Of a stretch of DNA of 64,000 nt, positions 48,490 through 61,201 are shown piece after piece. The notes beneath the pieces are model-generated. The model was not told the origin of the DNA, made no database searches, and saw only the letters and a list, made by a program, of their open reading frames with translations. The position numbers and the translations under genes were made by a program. The DNA is from Torreya grandis (lineage: Eukaryota > Streptophyta > Pinopsida > Cupressales > Taxaceae), in NCBI GenBank assembly GCA_037957365.1, contig JARHVA010002685.1, forward strand, positions 1,899,501-1,963,500. Direction: 5' to 3'. The stretch's first letter is position 1, and every line of letters starts with the position of its first letter.

Positions 48490-49080
48490 TACTTCCCTAT
48501 CTTGGTGAGACCAAACTCTACCAAGATGAAATTTATAACCTATTAAAGTAAAGGAAGGATGTGATTTGATTTCACTATTATGATATAGTGTGTACTTATC
48601 TCACCTAGATACTAGTTCATCTACTCATATACATTATGTTCAGTGCTCTTTATCTTATGGTCAAAAGCCCACATGTGGATACTATGATTAGTTAGTGTTT
48701 ATTTTAGACCTACCCTTTCATTTACCTTAGCCTAGACCATTTGGTGAGCCTCTACATGAATTTTTAAAATATATTTGTTTTCTGAGATTCATCTTTATTA
48801 TTTCATTAGTGTTCTTCAGGAATAGGAAGGATCAACCTATAATTTTGGTGCATCACCCTATTAGCTTTCCTAGGAAAACTTATCCCCTTTATAACCCTTT
48901 TCTTGTAAAGCACTAGAATTACTCTTAGTTTTAGGTGAGCATCAAATATGAAGCTGACCTACTCTAGAAGTTTATCCCCAACATAAGTTACCCACAACTT
49001 AGGTTTGTTCCCATTTTACTACTCTACTGGGAGAAGCCTTATAACGATTTCTCCAAAGGTTGCAAGTTAATCTATTATAT
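48490..49080 (+). repeat. ~600-bp direct repeat, right copy (LTR-like)
   Basis: Matches 46,752-47,390 (TCTTGGTGAGACCA, ACTATGATTAGTTAGTGT, GGGAGAAGCCTTA), then passes straight into a satellite monomer. Counterpart in macro-repeat copy 2 at 54,070-54,660. Confidence 0.6.
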
Positions 49081-49235
49081 CTATATAAAATCCATTATAA
49101 AGAACTTTTCAATCAACATGGAAATTATTCCAAGGCCCTTTGAGGTATCTCCTAGGAGATACTTTGAAACAAAATTCCAATCGTGCGCATGTTCAAGGTA
49201 TCTCCCAGGAGATATCTAAAAAGAAAATTAAAGAA
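49081..49235 (+). repeat. 195-bp satellite, single monomer
   Basis: Contains GTATCTCCTAGGAGATAC at 49,145-49,162, an exact 18-bp palindrome, then AAAATTCCAATCGTGCGCATG and a second core. Confidence 0.85.
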
Positions 49236-50700
49236 ATCCCTTAGGGTAATTTCAAAAATCCCTTAGGGTACTATCAATAAGCCTGAAGTACTTTCAAAAA
49301 TCCCTTAGGGTACGTAAATGCTTACATGGGTGAAACTTTAACGTAAGTTTGGGCACCCCTTCATATCTTGGACCACTTCATCCAAGGCATCCATTAATGC
49401 CTTCCATGTAAAGTAAAATTGTACTCCTTCTTTGAAGGAGAAATCCACTCTTGACCCTATTTGAAATGTTCCTAGGAGATACCTTGAAGGGGGAATCCAC
49501 TCTTGTTTAAACAAGTCATTTGGAACATTTTTTCACATAAAATGTCTGATGAAAAAAATACAAACAAAAAATTCCAAACACCCAAAGTTCTTGACGCAAA
49601 TATGAAATGGTCCATGTATAGGAGTACCATCAATAGATATGGGGGAATCCATACAATTTAACCTAAATTCAAAGACAAAGGAGTGATAATAAAATTTAGG
49701 GATCCACATGATCCTCCCCTATTGTCATACCTAATAAGAAGGATGGATTTTGTATATGTATAGGGCCTGATTGTGAAAATGTTTTGACATAAATGGGATC
49801 TAGTATTTTATGAAAGGAAAATAAATAATTGGGGTTGATAGAGTGCCATGTGGGCCATGCCCACAAATTTTAATTTACCTTGGATCCTATTTAATATTTT
49901 TGTTTGTAATGTATTCTTATTTCATAATCTCTAAATCCAATGATTTTTTTCTATAAATTCATGGTATGCTTAATTATATCTCTTCCAACTTGGTAAGTTT
50001 TGGTGGTAACACATGACTCATAATAATCTTACCATAATTGTGTTAATTTGAAAATAAGTAGCCTCAAGTAGTGGACCACAATAATGTTTTTGTAATATTA
50101 ATTTTATATATTGAGAAAAATTTGTGGTAATATCAAATTTGACATAAGTGAGATAGTATTTTCACATTCCATTGATTAGTTAGTATCATGTAATTATTTT
50201 TCATACCCTGATGATGGTTCATGGAGTGTGAATCGAAACATTAGTCAAAAATTAAAACACAATTTTGTTGAAAAAAATTCACTAACTAATCAACTTTTAC
50301 GTTTAAGTAAAGTTTTTTTTAATAACCAATATGGAAGTGTCTTTGTGTAAAGGGTATATATTTCAATTTTACCTTGATGTTTTAACTTAATTCAATTGTT
50401 TCAATCATAAATAATATGCCCAATGGATTAAAATGGCCTTGTTTATATGCCTACATAAGGACTTTTTATTTGTTAATTATTAGTGTTCACTTTATATCAA
50501 AGGCATCAACTTATTCTTTATGGGTTTTTGGTGGTTTATAAGAGGAATAATCCTTGGTTCATCATTTTTTATAGCTTCTATATTATTTTTAAAAAAAAAT
50601 ATTTATCACATTGAAAAGATTAATCATTATTTGAGTCAATTTTATGCAAGTTATAGGGTTTTTAAAGCTTTAATGGTAGTATATATACAAGCTTTCAATT
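49236..50700. other. Block d of macro-repeat copy 1: short repeats, no gene
   Basis: Starts with three AAATCCCTTAGGGTA sentences (about 49,230-49,315), then an inverted type II palindrome repeat (49,380-49,510: CTTTGAAGGAGAAATCCACTC, CCTAGGAGATACCTTGAAG). The rest is AT-rich. Matched by 55,855-57,050. Confidence 0.65.
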
Positions 50701-51599
50701 TATATGTGCCCTAGATTTTATTCAGAATTTTGATTTTAAACCTTTACATTTTCATGCCCATTAGATATGATATTTTATCTTCTTCTACTTACATAGAAAC
50801 TATGTGGCATCATTCTGAATCTTTCACATCATTTTTCATAATTTCCCTTGGTTACTTAGCTGTTGGTATCAAAATACCTCCCCGAGATCATTTCACTCTA
50901 TTGGATTAATTCTTGGTGATGGAATGAGAGTCATTGGATCATCCAAGATGCATGTCTTTTACATTTTATACTTAGGGCTATCTTTTCATAAACATAATGT
51001 AAAATTTAGGCTAATACATTTGTGGCAAGCCTTATGACAATATGCTTCATCTGTAGGATCATGATTTGAGGTCTTAGTCTTGATTGGTTACTTTATCAGG
51101 TGGGACCCATTTACTTTTAGTCTTTTAATGAGAGGATGCCAAGTGTCAGTCCTTTCAGCCTTTAATATATTTTTGACTTATAAATTATGCCTCACTCTAT
51201 TGGATCATCCTTCAGTGATGTAGCATGGAATATTAGACCATCCAAGTTTCATGATGTTTAGTCTTTTCCTAATCTTCTTCTCACTCTATTCAATCAAGAT
51301 CTAGTGATGTGTCTAGAGCAATTTCATTAATTCAGATGCATTCTATTTAATCTTGGATGCAGGGATACCTTGCTCTATCCAATCAAGGCATAGTGATGAT
51401 GAAAGAGCTATTCGATCTTGCAAGATGTAAGGGAGTTAAATTATGGACCGAGATGATGAACAAACATAGGCTAAGAGGTTAAGGGGTTAATAAATATGTT
51501 GAGGCTGTACTATTAAAACATAAATCAAAGGACCAATATAACTTAAAATTGGGCTTAAGATACTAGATTTTAAACTAAGGTGTCAAGAAAAAAGGTCTT

Positions 51600-52035
51600 A
51601 GGAGATAGCTCAAAATAAAATTCCAAGTGTGCATCAGGGTTCTTGCCAAATAAAAAGTTTTCATGGTTATATCAAATCCCTTGCAAGGACTTTTGTAACT
51701 AACATGGAAGTTATTCCAAGGCCCTTTGAGGTATCTCCTAGGAGATACATTGAAATAAAATTCCAATCATGTGCATGTTCAATGTATCTCCTAGGAGATA
51801 CATCGACTGCATTAGGGTTCTTTCTAAATAAAAAGGTGCCATGGTTATATCAAATCCTTTTGAATCAACATATAAGGTATTCCAAATCCCTTTGAAGTAT
51901 CTCCTAGGAGATACATTTAAAGAAAATTACAAATCATGTGCATGCTCAAGGTATCTCTTAGGATATATCTCTAAAGAAATTTTTAATAGTGTGCATCAGG
52001 TTCTTGCTAAATAAAAAGTTGCCATGGTTACATAT
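51600..52035 (+). repeat. 195-bp satellite, about two monomers in macro-repeat copy 2
   Basis: Holds exact palindromes: ATGTATCTCCTAGGAGATAC with AT, 22 bp, at 51,782-51,803, and GTATCTCCTAGGAGATAC at 51,731-51,748 and 51,898-51,915. Between them are the usual AAAATTCCAATCATGTGCATG and CTTGCCAAATAAAAAGTT phrases. Confidence 0.9.
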
Positions 52036-52039
52036 CAAA

Positions 52040-53315
52040 CTTATGCCTAAAGATTAATAATCATGATGCAGGGAAAGAGGTAGAGTTCCTAATTTCTAGT
52101 TTGAAGAATATATTGATGGTATGATTATAATAATGAAATCATGACTCTCATAAAATGGAATAATGAAAAGCCAAACCCATGTTGGTGGGTCCCAAAGATC
52201 CTCAGTCTCATCTAATCAAATATCAAGATCCAATGGTGTTCAAATAATGGAGCTTGATGCTGACTCAATTAGGGCCATCCATTGAATATAATTCCCTATA
52301 GATATATAAGAAAAACCAATATCCTTAGATTAGTTTTCATATATAGATAATTCAGTCCAAGACATAAGACAAAAAGTAGGTACATTATAGATAGATAAAT
52401 AGTTATTTTAATAATGTCCATAAGAAAAAAAATAATCTATGAGAACCCCAACAAAAAATCAAAACCTAAAGAATTAAAAAGACCATTCCCAATCAGGCCT
52501 TTGACAACTCACCAATCAAAGCAAGGCATGACATGTCCATTGTAGATATGAAGATCTTATCCCAAAGATGAGAACTAGTGTAATACCAATGGAATAGAGC
52601 TTGGGGATTTGAAAACTAGTCAGAGTATTCACTTATAGATAGATTATGGGTTACCACTTTGGGTAAAATCTTGTCTTTGAATGTACTTTGATTGATTCAT
52701 GGATGAGTTTTGGGTTAAACATAAATATCTCCTTCATGATGATTTATTAATATTGGACCATAAGCATGATGGTGACACCTCAAAAGTTGGTAACTCTTTG
52801 GTTATCAAAAATAAAAATATTGTTCGCCCTCTTTCTATTATATATATAGGTCTCTATGCCAAAATAGATATTATCAAAAAATAATTTGATCATATGATCT
52901 TTCTCTATAGGTTCAACCCATTTATAACCCTTTTCTCATGAAGCACTAGGCTTAGTTTTAGTTTTAGGTGAGCATCAAAGTTAAAGTTGGCTTACTCTAG
53001 AGGTTTAACCCCAACATAGGTGACCCACAACTTAGGGTTATTTAAATTTTATAGTTTCACTAGGAGAAGCCTTAAAACCACTTCTCCCAAGGGTGCAATT
53101 TAAAGCTCTAATAGTTTATATTATGCTCAGTGGGACAAAAAACTAAAGTAGTGGAAGAATTGTGACTCCATCCATCTATCACCTAATTTGAGTAGTTTAG
53201 TGCCTAATCATCATTATCTAGTATGTACTATCAACCATAGCCATGCAAGGAGTGGATCAAGTAACCATATCCATACAAGGAGTGGATCAAGCAATCATAG
53301 CCTAGCTAGGTGAGC
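52040..53315. other. Blocks b and g of macro-repeat copy 2; no gene
   Basis: Matches copy 1 from 45,812, but much of the left LTR-like repeat is deleted: after the GATCATATGATCTTTCTCT phrase (52,890-52,910) the sequence jumps to its final third. The compound microsatellite is represented only by a few TA units near 52,840. Confidence 0.6.
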
Positions 53316-53319
53316 CTAG

Positions 53320-54010
53320 TTTTCAGTAATACAAAGACTCTTTCTTTCTCCCTCAAGAGCCACCAAAAGAATCCTTCAATTTACCATGTTGGAAAGACAC
53401 TCAGACTAGATGCAAGTAAGAAAAAATTCTTCACCCTCCCAATATCTACCATTAAGTATAGAAGCCTATTGAATAAAAGGTGGAGGAGGAAATTATATAC
53501 ATATGATAACTTGAAGAATATAATGTAAATGTCTATGATGAGGAGATCATAATAGGTAGCTAATTTATTTTAGAAGAGGTAGAATCAAGTTTAGACCAAC
53601 CTTCTTGGCATGGATCTGATAAAGCGAGACCTTGAAGATGAATAGAGTTTTCCACATAAATATGAGCTTTAAGAATAAGGCATGTGAGAATTGTTCATAA
53701 ATTAGGGATTAAGCACTATTCCTCTCTAAGGGGATTATGATCTGATTATTCCAAAAGAGCATGATGATGTAACAAAAATATGCAATATTAAGGTAATATT
53801 TGATTGCTCAATGTTTGTATTTAAAAGAGGATGCCTTAGCAAGTACCTATCTCAATTGTAAGATGCCAAGGAGGAGCCACCATAGGTTGTACTTAATTTA
53901 GAGCACAAACTTGAACTTTAATAAGAGCAAGATCAACTTGCTCATCTACTCCATAGAACCTACATGACCAAGTAATCAGATTAGGAGGGTGAGTTCATTT
54001 TTTTTCTTAT
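53320..54010 (+). pseudogene. Unassigned ORF remnant of the macro-repeat (copy 2)
   Basis: Homologous to 47,640-48,440 with further stops and small deletions (readable pieces: KDSFFLPQEPPKESFNLPCW, YDEEIIIGS). No domain recognised. Confidence 0.35.
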
Positions 54011-54701
54011 TCTATAAGAAATGTACCATCATATTACTAAAAATCTAGCACTTCACCACATTTGTCTACTTCCCTCTCTTGGTGAAACCAGACTCTACCA
54101 AGACAAAATTTATAACCTCTTAAAGTAATGGAAGGTTGTGATTTGATTTCACTATTAGGATATAGTGTGTACTTATCTCACCTAGATACTAGTTTATCTA
54201 CTCATATACATTGTGTTCAATGTTCTGTATCTTTTGGTTGAAATCTCGCATGTGGACACTATGATTGGTTAGTGTCTATTTTATACCTACCCTTTCATTT
54301 CTCTCCACACAAACCATTTGGTGAGCCTCCACATGGATATGTAATAGATATTTTTTTAAAAATCTCCATCTCTATTATTTCATTAGTGTTCTTCAGGTCA
54401 AATAAGAAGGATCAACCTATAATTTTTTTGCATCATCCTATTAGCTTTCTTAGGAGAACTTATCCCCTTTAAAAACCTTTTCTCTTAAAGTACTAGGCTT
54501 AGTGTTAGTTTTAGGTGAGCATCAAAGATGAAGCCAACCTAGTCCATAAGTTCATCCCCAACATAGGTGACCCATAGCTTAGGTTTGTTCTCATTTTATA
54601 GCTCCATTGGGAGAAGTTTTACAACCATTTCTCCCAAGGGTGAAATTTAAGCTATAATAGTTATATCAAATCCATTGCAATTACCTTTTCAAGAAACATG
54701 G

Positions 54702-55739
<1,038 letters not shown>

Positions 55740-55860
55740 TATGGAAGGTATTCCAAGGCCCTTCAAGCTATCTCCTATGGGATACTTTGAAAGAAAATGC
55801 CAATCGTGTGCATGTTTAAGGTATCTCTTAGGAGATATATAGAAAGACAATTACAAAAAT
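55740..55860 (+). repeat. 195-bp satellite, right part of the interrupted monomer
   Basis: GGAAGGTATTCCAAGGCCC, then a core, CCAATCGTGTGCATG and a second core. Its left part is at about 54,655-54,701. Confidence 0.85.
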
Positions 55861-57059
55861 CCCTTAGGGTACTATCAAGAAGCCCAAAGTAATTTCATAA
55901 ATCCCTTAGGGTACTTTACTACTTACTAGGATGAAACTTTAAAGTAATTTTGGGTGGCCCTTCATATCTTAGACTACTTCATCCAAGGCATCCATTAGTG
56001 CCTTCTATGTAAAGTAAAATTGTACTCCTTCCCTGAAGGATAAATCCACTCTTGACCTTGTTGAAATGTTCCTAGGAGATACCTTGAAGTGGGAATCCAC
56101 TCTTGTTCACACAAATCATTTGAAACATTTGTTCTCACAAAATGTCCAATGCAAAAACTCTAAAAAAATTCCAAAGACCCAAAGTTCTTGATGCAAACAT
56201 GAAATGGTCCATGTATAGGAGCATCATCAATATATATATGGGAAATCATACATTATAACCTAAATTCAAATACAAAAGAGAGATAATAAAATTTAGGCAT
56301 CCACATGATCCTCCCCTATTTTCATACCTAATAAGATGGATGGATTTTTTATATGTAGAGGGCCTAATTGTGAAATTGTTTTGACATAATGGGATCTAGT
56401 ATTGTATGATAGAAAAATCCAAAATTGGGGTCGATATCATGTCATGTGTACCATGCCCATAAATTGAAATTTATCTTGGATCCTATTTAATAGTTTTTTT
56501 GTGTAATGCATTATTATTTCATAATCTTTGGATATAATTAATTATTTTTATAACTTCATGGTATGCTTAATTATATCTCTTCCAACTTGGTATGTTTTGG
56601 TGGTAACACAAGACTCATAATAATATTACCATAATTGTGTTAATTTGAAAAGAACCAACCTCAAGTAGTGGACCGCAATAATGTTTTGGTAATATTGATT
56701 TTATACATTGATAAAAATATGTGGCAATATCAACTTTTACGTATAAGTAAAGTATTTTTTTAATAATTTAACCAATATGAATGTGTATTTTTGTAATGGT
56801 TATATATTCCAAATTTACCTTGATGTTTTAACTTAATTCAAAATTTTCAGTCATAAATAATATGCCCAATGGATTAAAATGGCCATGTTTCTATGCCTAC
56901 ATCAGGAATTTTTATTTGTTAATTATTAGTGTTTGCCTTATATCAAAGGCATCAACTTATTCTATATGGATTTTTGGTGGTATATAAGAGGAATAATCCT
57001 TTGTTTATTATTGTTGATAGTTGATCACATTGAAAAGACTAATCATGGTTCTTTAAGAG

Positions 57060-60000
57060 ACTGACCATTAGACACATAACCTTACAAACCATTTTGTATC
57101 AATATCACTGGGAGGATTAAAATTAAAAATATCCAAATAAAATTAGTGCTTCTTAACCCTCTATGTTATTACATACAATTCAATGAGTTTTTAAATGGAG
57201 TTTTGAAAATGGTTCCTTTAAATTTCCTAGTCTCTTGTGTCATGGACCATGTTTTAATATATTATGAAAGAAGTTGCACCTATTATTATTTTTAGAATAA
57301 TCTAATTAATTATTTATCTTTTATAAGATACAATTAAAAATGTAACGTTCAACTTTGATGTCAAATACTATATCTCACCTACGAGTTTTTTTATCCTACA
57401 TCCAATGTAATTATCTATCTTGATGACATATAAGATGAAGTATCTATAAGAACAAGGGGATGTATGCCCAGCTTTCTAGGGTTCCTTTTCCTGATAATTT
57501 TTTTCCTTGGATGTTATTTTCACTTGTTTTTGAAATCATGAATTTATTATGAGGATATCAAACATTTACACTATGGTTTGAGATGTTATTGGTTTGTTTA
57601 TCAATGATTTCATTTCAAAAATTAAGCTACCCATCGATTAAGACAACATTTGTTAAGTCACATGTTGATATTATTTTGGTAAATCATTATGTCACCCCAA
57701 TATGTGGAGATAGACATAGGTTAGTGTTAATATACTAATTTTGTTTCCTCATCCATTTAGTACCTTATCATAGGAATCCATTTATCCTTCAATTTTATGT
57801 CCATACCTATAACTTAATTATATTTTTATATTTATTTTGCCCTTGGTAGTCTCATTATATTTTATATGTCCATAGACAAGTTTTTATTGGAACATAAATC
57901 CATGTTAATTAAATAAATAATTGAACGTGTTTCATTTCATATTACATTTTTTTTACTTGGATGGGTGTTTTATTATCATGATCATATCATGAGACCTTGA
58001 TTGTATATGTTGGTGATTATCACTTGTTTAATGGACATACATTATTATTGCCTTGATATTTTATTTATATTCTTTCCATTATTATTGAGTGATAATTTTG
58101 TATCCTTGAAAGAATATTACAATATTTGATTTGTATGCATGTTGGTTAAATTTATTTCTATTAACTTGTTATAGATAGTTACTAGCATTCCACTCACTAT
58201 TGTGAATTATAATTGGTGTTAACTAATTACATTGAAAATTTTATTCTTCCTCATTATATTAATATACCATATTATATCTCATTAGTGTGATATGAATTGA
58301 TACATATCTTTAGCTCTAAAGGATTGATAATACTTATGATTAGTCATGATCTAGTTGAATGTATTATGATTAACATAAATGGTTATTACTAATGCCTATA
58401 TGGATACCATAAATGATTTTGAATTACCTTATATATGATTTATAAGTTTTTAGTGTATGATCTAATTATAGGGGTGAAAATTTAAAGTTTGGGCTCCCCT
58501 TCATACCCTGGACTGCTTCATCGAAGGCATCTAGTGTGCCTTCCATGTAAAGGAAAATTGTACTCCTTCTATGTAGTATAAATACACTCTTGTCCCTATT
58601 TGAAATGTTCCTAGGAGATACCTTGAATGGGGGATCCACTCTTGTTTGCCAAAAATTTCTGACGAAAAAACTCCAAACAAAAAATTCTAAAGACCCAAAG
58701 TCCTAAATAGAAATTATGAAGACCAAAATCCATCACACAAACTATTCAAAAACAAAAACCCAAAGACTAAAATATAATAATGGGGCCCAATTAAAATGTC
58801 TGAGCACCTAGCTAGGGCTTGTGAATTATCTAAGGTAGCTATTGTGCACACATAAAAAACTACACCAATAAAATCATTAGTACACATCTAGAAATATGAA
58901 TCAATTTGAGCTTAACTGAATTAGTCAACAAATTCACCAATCCTCACTAGCTTGTTTCTTTTTATCCTTGTTATCTTAATATACTCTATGTTCTGTAGCA
59001 TGCTATTGTTGAATAATATTCAAAATTAGCAGTGGTGGTCAATGAATCCTACTGGCCTAGTTGAGGAGTCTTGTATTTTCTCCCTTAGTCAACTAAAAGC
59101 TACTATTGAATGACTCAACTTTGGTTAACTTTTTCTTTATGGCACATAACTCTAAATCTATCTTCTCCAATGTTAAGACCTAGAGACTTAATTTGAAGTT
59201 ACCCACCACTTATTTTACAAGATGATCAAAATTGATCCTTTTGATTAATTTTCGTTTGGAGACTTTTACCTTGCATAACTTCAAATCATGTAAGATTTGG
59301 AGAAGTTAAACCTCATGACCTTGGTACTTACAGATCAAGGGCCTAACTAACTACATACTCCTAGACCACAAGAATGCTCCCCATGGTCCAATAATTCTAT
59401 GTATCCTATTGGGAGAATAAATAATGTAGCTGCAAACTTAAAGTGAGTGCTTGGGTTTGTGACAGACTCATAGTGACTAAGTGCATAGGTGAGTATGGCC
59501 TTAAACTTGAAGTATCCATCCCTTTTAATGATGACACATGTCGTCACTACAATACTTAGGAAATAAGGGAGTTTTTTTAAAATAAAAGGTGTACCATTGG
59601 CCTGGGAAAGTGGGCCCTATTTTTAACAAGAATTTAAGAGACAATTCAGAGGGAGACATCTGTCACCACAACACTACTTACATATCCCTAAGATTTCATA
59701 CATGAAGTTCAATATGTCAATCTCTAGGTAAATGGGATGGAGACACTTGTCATAATCATTGATATTTGCTTGCCCAGTGAACTTGAAATATTTTTTGAGT
59801 GTTAAATTGTCACTAGTTATTGGTTGCATGCCACATATCCTTGACTATTGAAAATTTAAGTCTTAAGCTTAATTTCATAGGTACACTTGAAAATATTATA
59901 AAGCCCTTCAAGGTATCACCTAGTACTATCTTAAAACCTTCAAGGGTACCCATATGCATGTTTGAAATGTATTTCCTAAGAGATAACTTTAAACCTTTGG

Positions 60001-60280
60001 GTCCATAATAGAGGTTAAAATCAAATATAGGATCCCAAAATATATGAATCTAATCATTTTCCATAATTTTTCTCAAAATCCCCATTCCTAATTATCATTT
60101 TGTATTATAATTAAATACGTGGTCGAATATTGACTTAATTAGCTAATTTTCTCTATGTGGCTATTCTTCTCTGATGCATGTTTGAAATTTATCTCCAAGG
60201 ATATACCATCAAAGCTATTATTTTTTGGATTGACATAAACCATGCCATTAAAAAATGTTATAGATAACTTGTTTAACAAC
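57060..60280. other. No gene seen; a few type II palindrome fragments
   Basis: AT-rich DNA beyond the macro-repeat. A block-d fragment recurs at about 58,480-58,700 (TTTGGGCTCCCCTTCATACC, CCTAGGAGATACCTTGAA). Degenerate cores are near 59,905-60,000. Small frames (59,347-59,547, 59,820-60,008) have no recognisable motif. Confidence 0.5.
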
Positions 60281-60287
60281 TCTTCTC

Positions 60288-61001
60288 ATGTGTTTTGTAA
60301 ATGTCCAACTAAAAAATCATAATTCAATGGATTTCCAATGTGGATACTATGTTTCTCTCATAAATAATGTTAAGGTCTTTGGTGAAGGAATAAAAGACAA
60401 AGAAGCAGGTCAAAATGTTGAATCTTTGGAAGCCATAAATCTCACTTCCACATGCCACAATGAGGAAATACCTATTGAATGTGTAAGTGTTAATGTGACT
60501 AAAATTTTTGATCCAACTCTACCACTTCCATTTCCTACAACTTTTGTGGATAATTTGGGGGATGTAGTTGATAGTTTTACTATATGGACCACAAACATGA
60601 TGTAACATGGCACAAACAAGTTTTATATAGACAATGACAAGGAATAAAGTAAAAATAATTTGTATCTAGTTATTCATATAAAACTATTGTAATAAGAAAA
60701 CCTTTTCTTGGATTCATTTGTTTGATATAGCGATGATCTAACCACATTTCAAATCTTGAGAAAATATTTTGTTAGGAAAAGGGTACATTTATTGCACAAA
60801 TGTACAGCTCTTGAAAATGATGAAAAAATTGCTTTTGGTTATGGTGAATTTGCACAACCAAGGGAGATTTTTGGTTGTATTATAATACCAATGTTAGAAA
60901 ATGAATTAGGAATTTTAGAAGGCATGTTATATAACATTGTGAGAAATGTAGTACAAATTCAATTAAAACATCTATTGTTAGATGGCCTTCTAACAAAATA
61001 G
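60288..61001 (+). pseudogene. Two unassigned open frames upstream of the transposase-like relic
   Basis: 60,288-60,605 (105 codons, with ESLEAINLTSTCHNEEIPIE and ILDPTLPLP-like text) and 60,756-61,001 (81 codons, with NDEKIAFGYGEFAQPREIFG). Both are protein-like in composition and in the same direction as the relic that follows, so they may be its decayed N-terminal part. No known motif was seen. Confidence 0.35.
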
Positions 61002-61201
61002 TGGACACTAAGACTTTTAGATCAATCAATTTACCATACATGACACTGAAGGAGAAAGAATTAAGAAATGCTTGGGATATTTTTGATAATGAAGTTACTC
61101 CTTGCCTAACATTCCTAGCAAAAAGGCATCCAAAAATATTAGTTCATTTCTACAAATACTCTACCTGAAAAAGAAGTCAACCAAACAATTCACTCAGCCA
61201 A

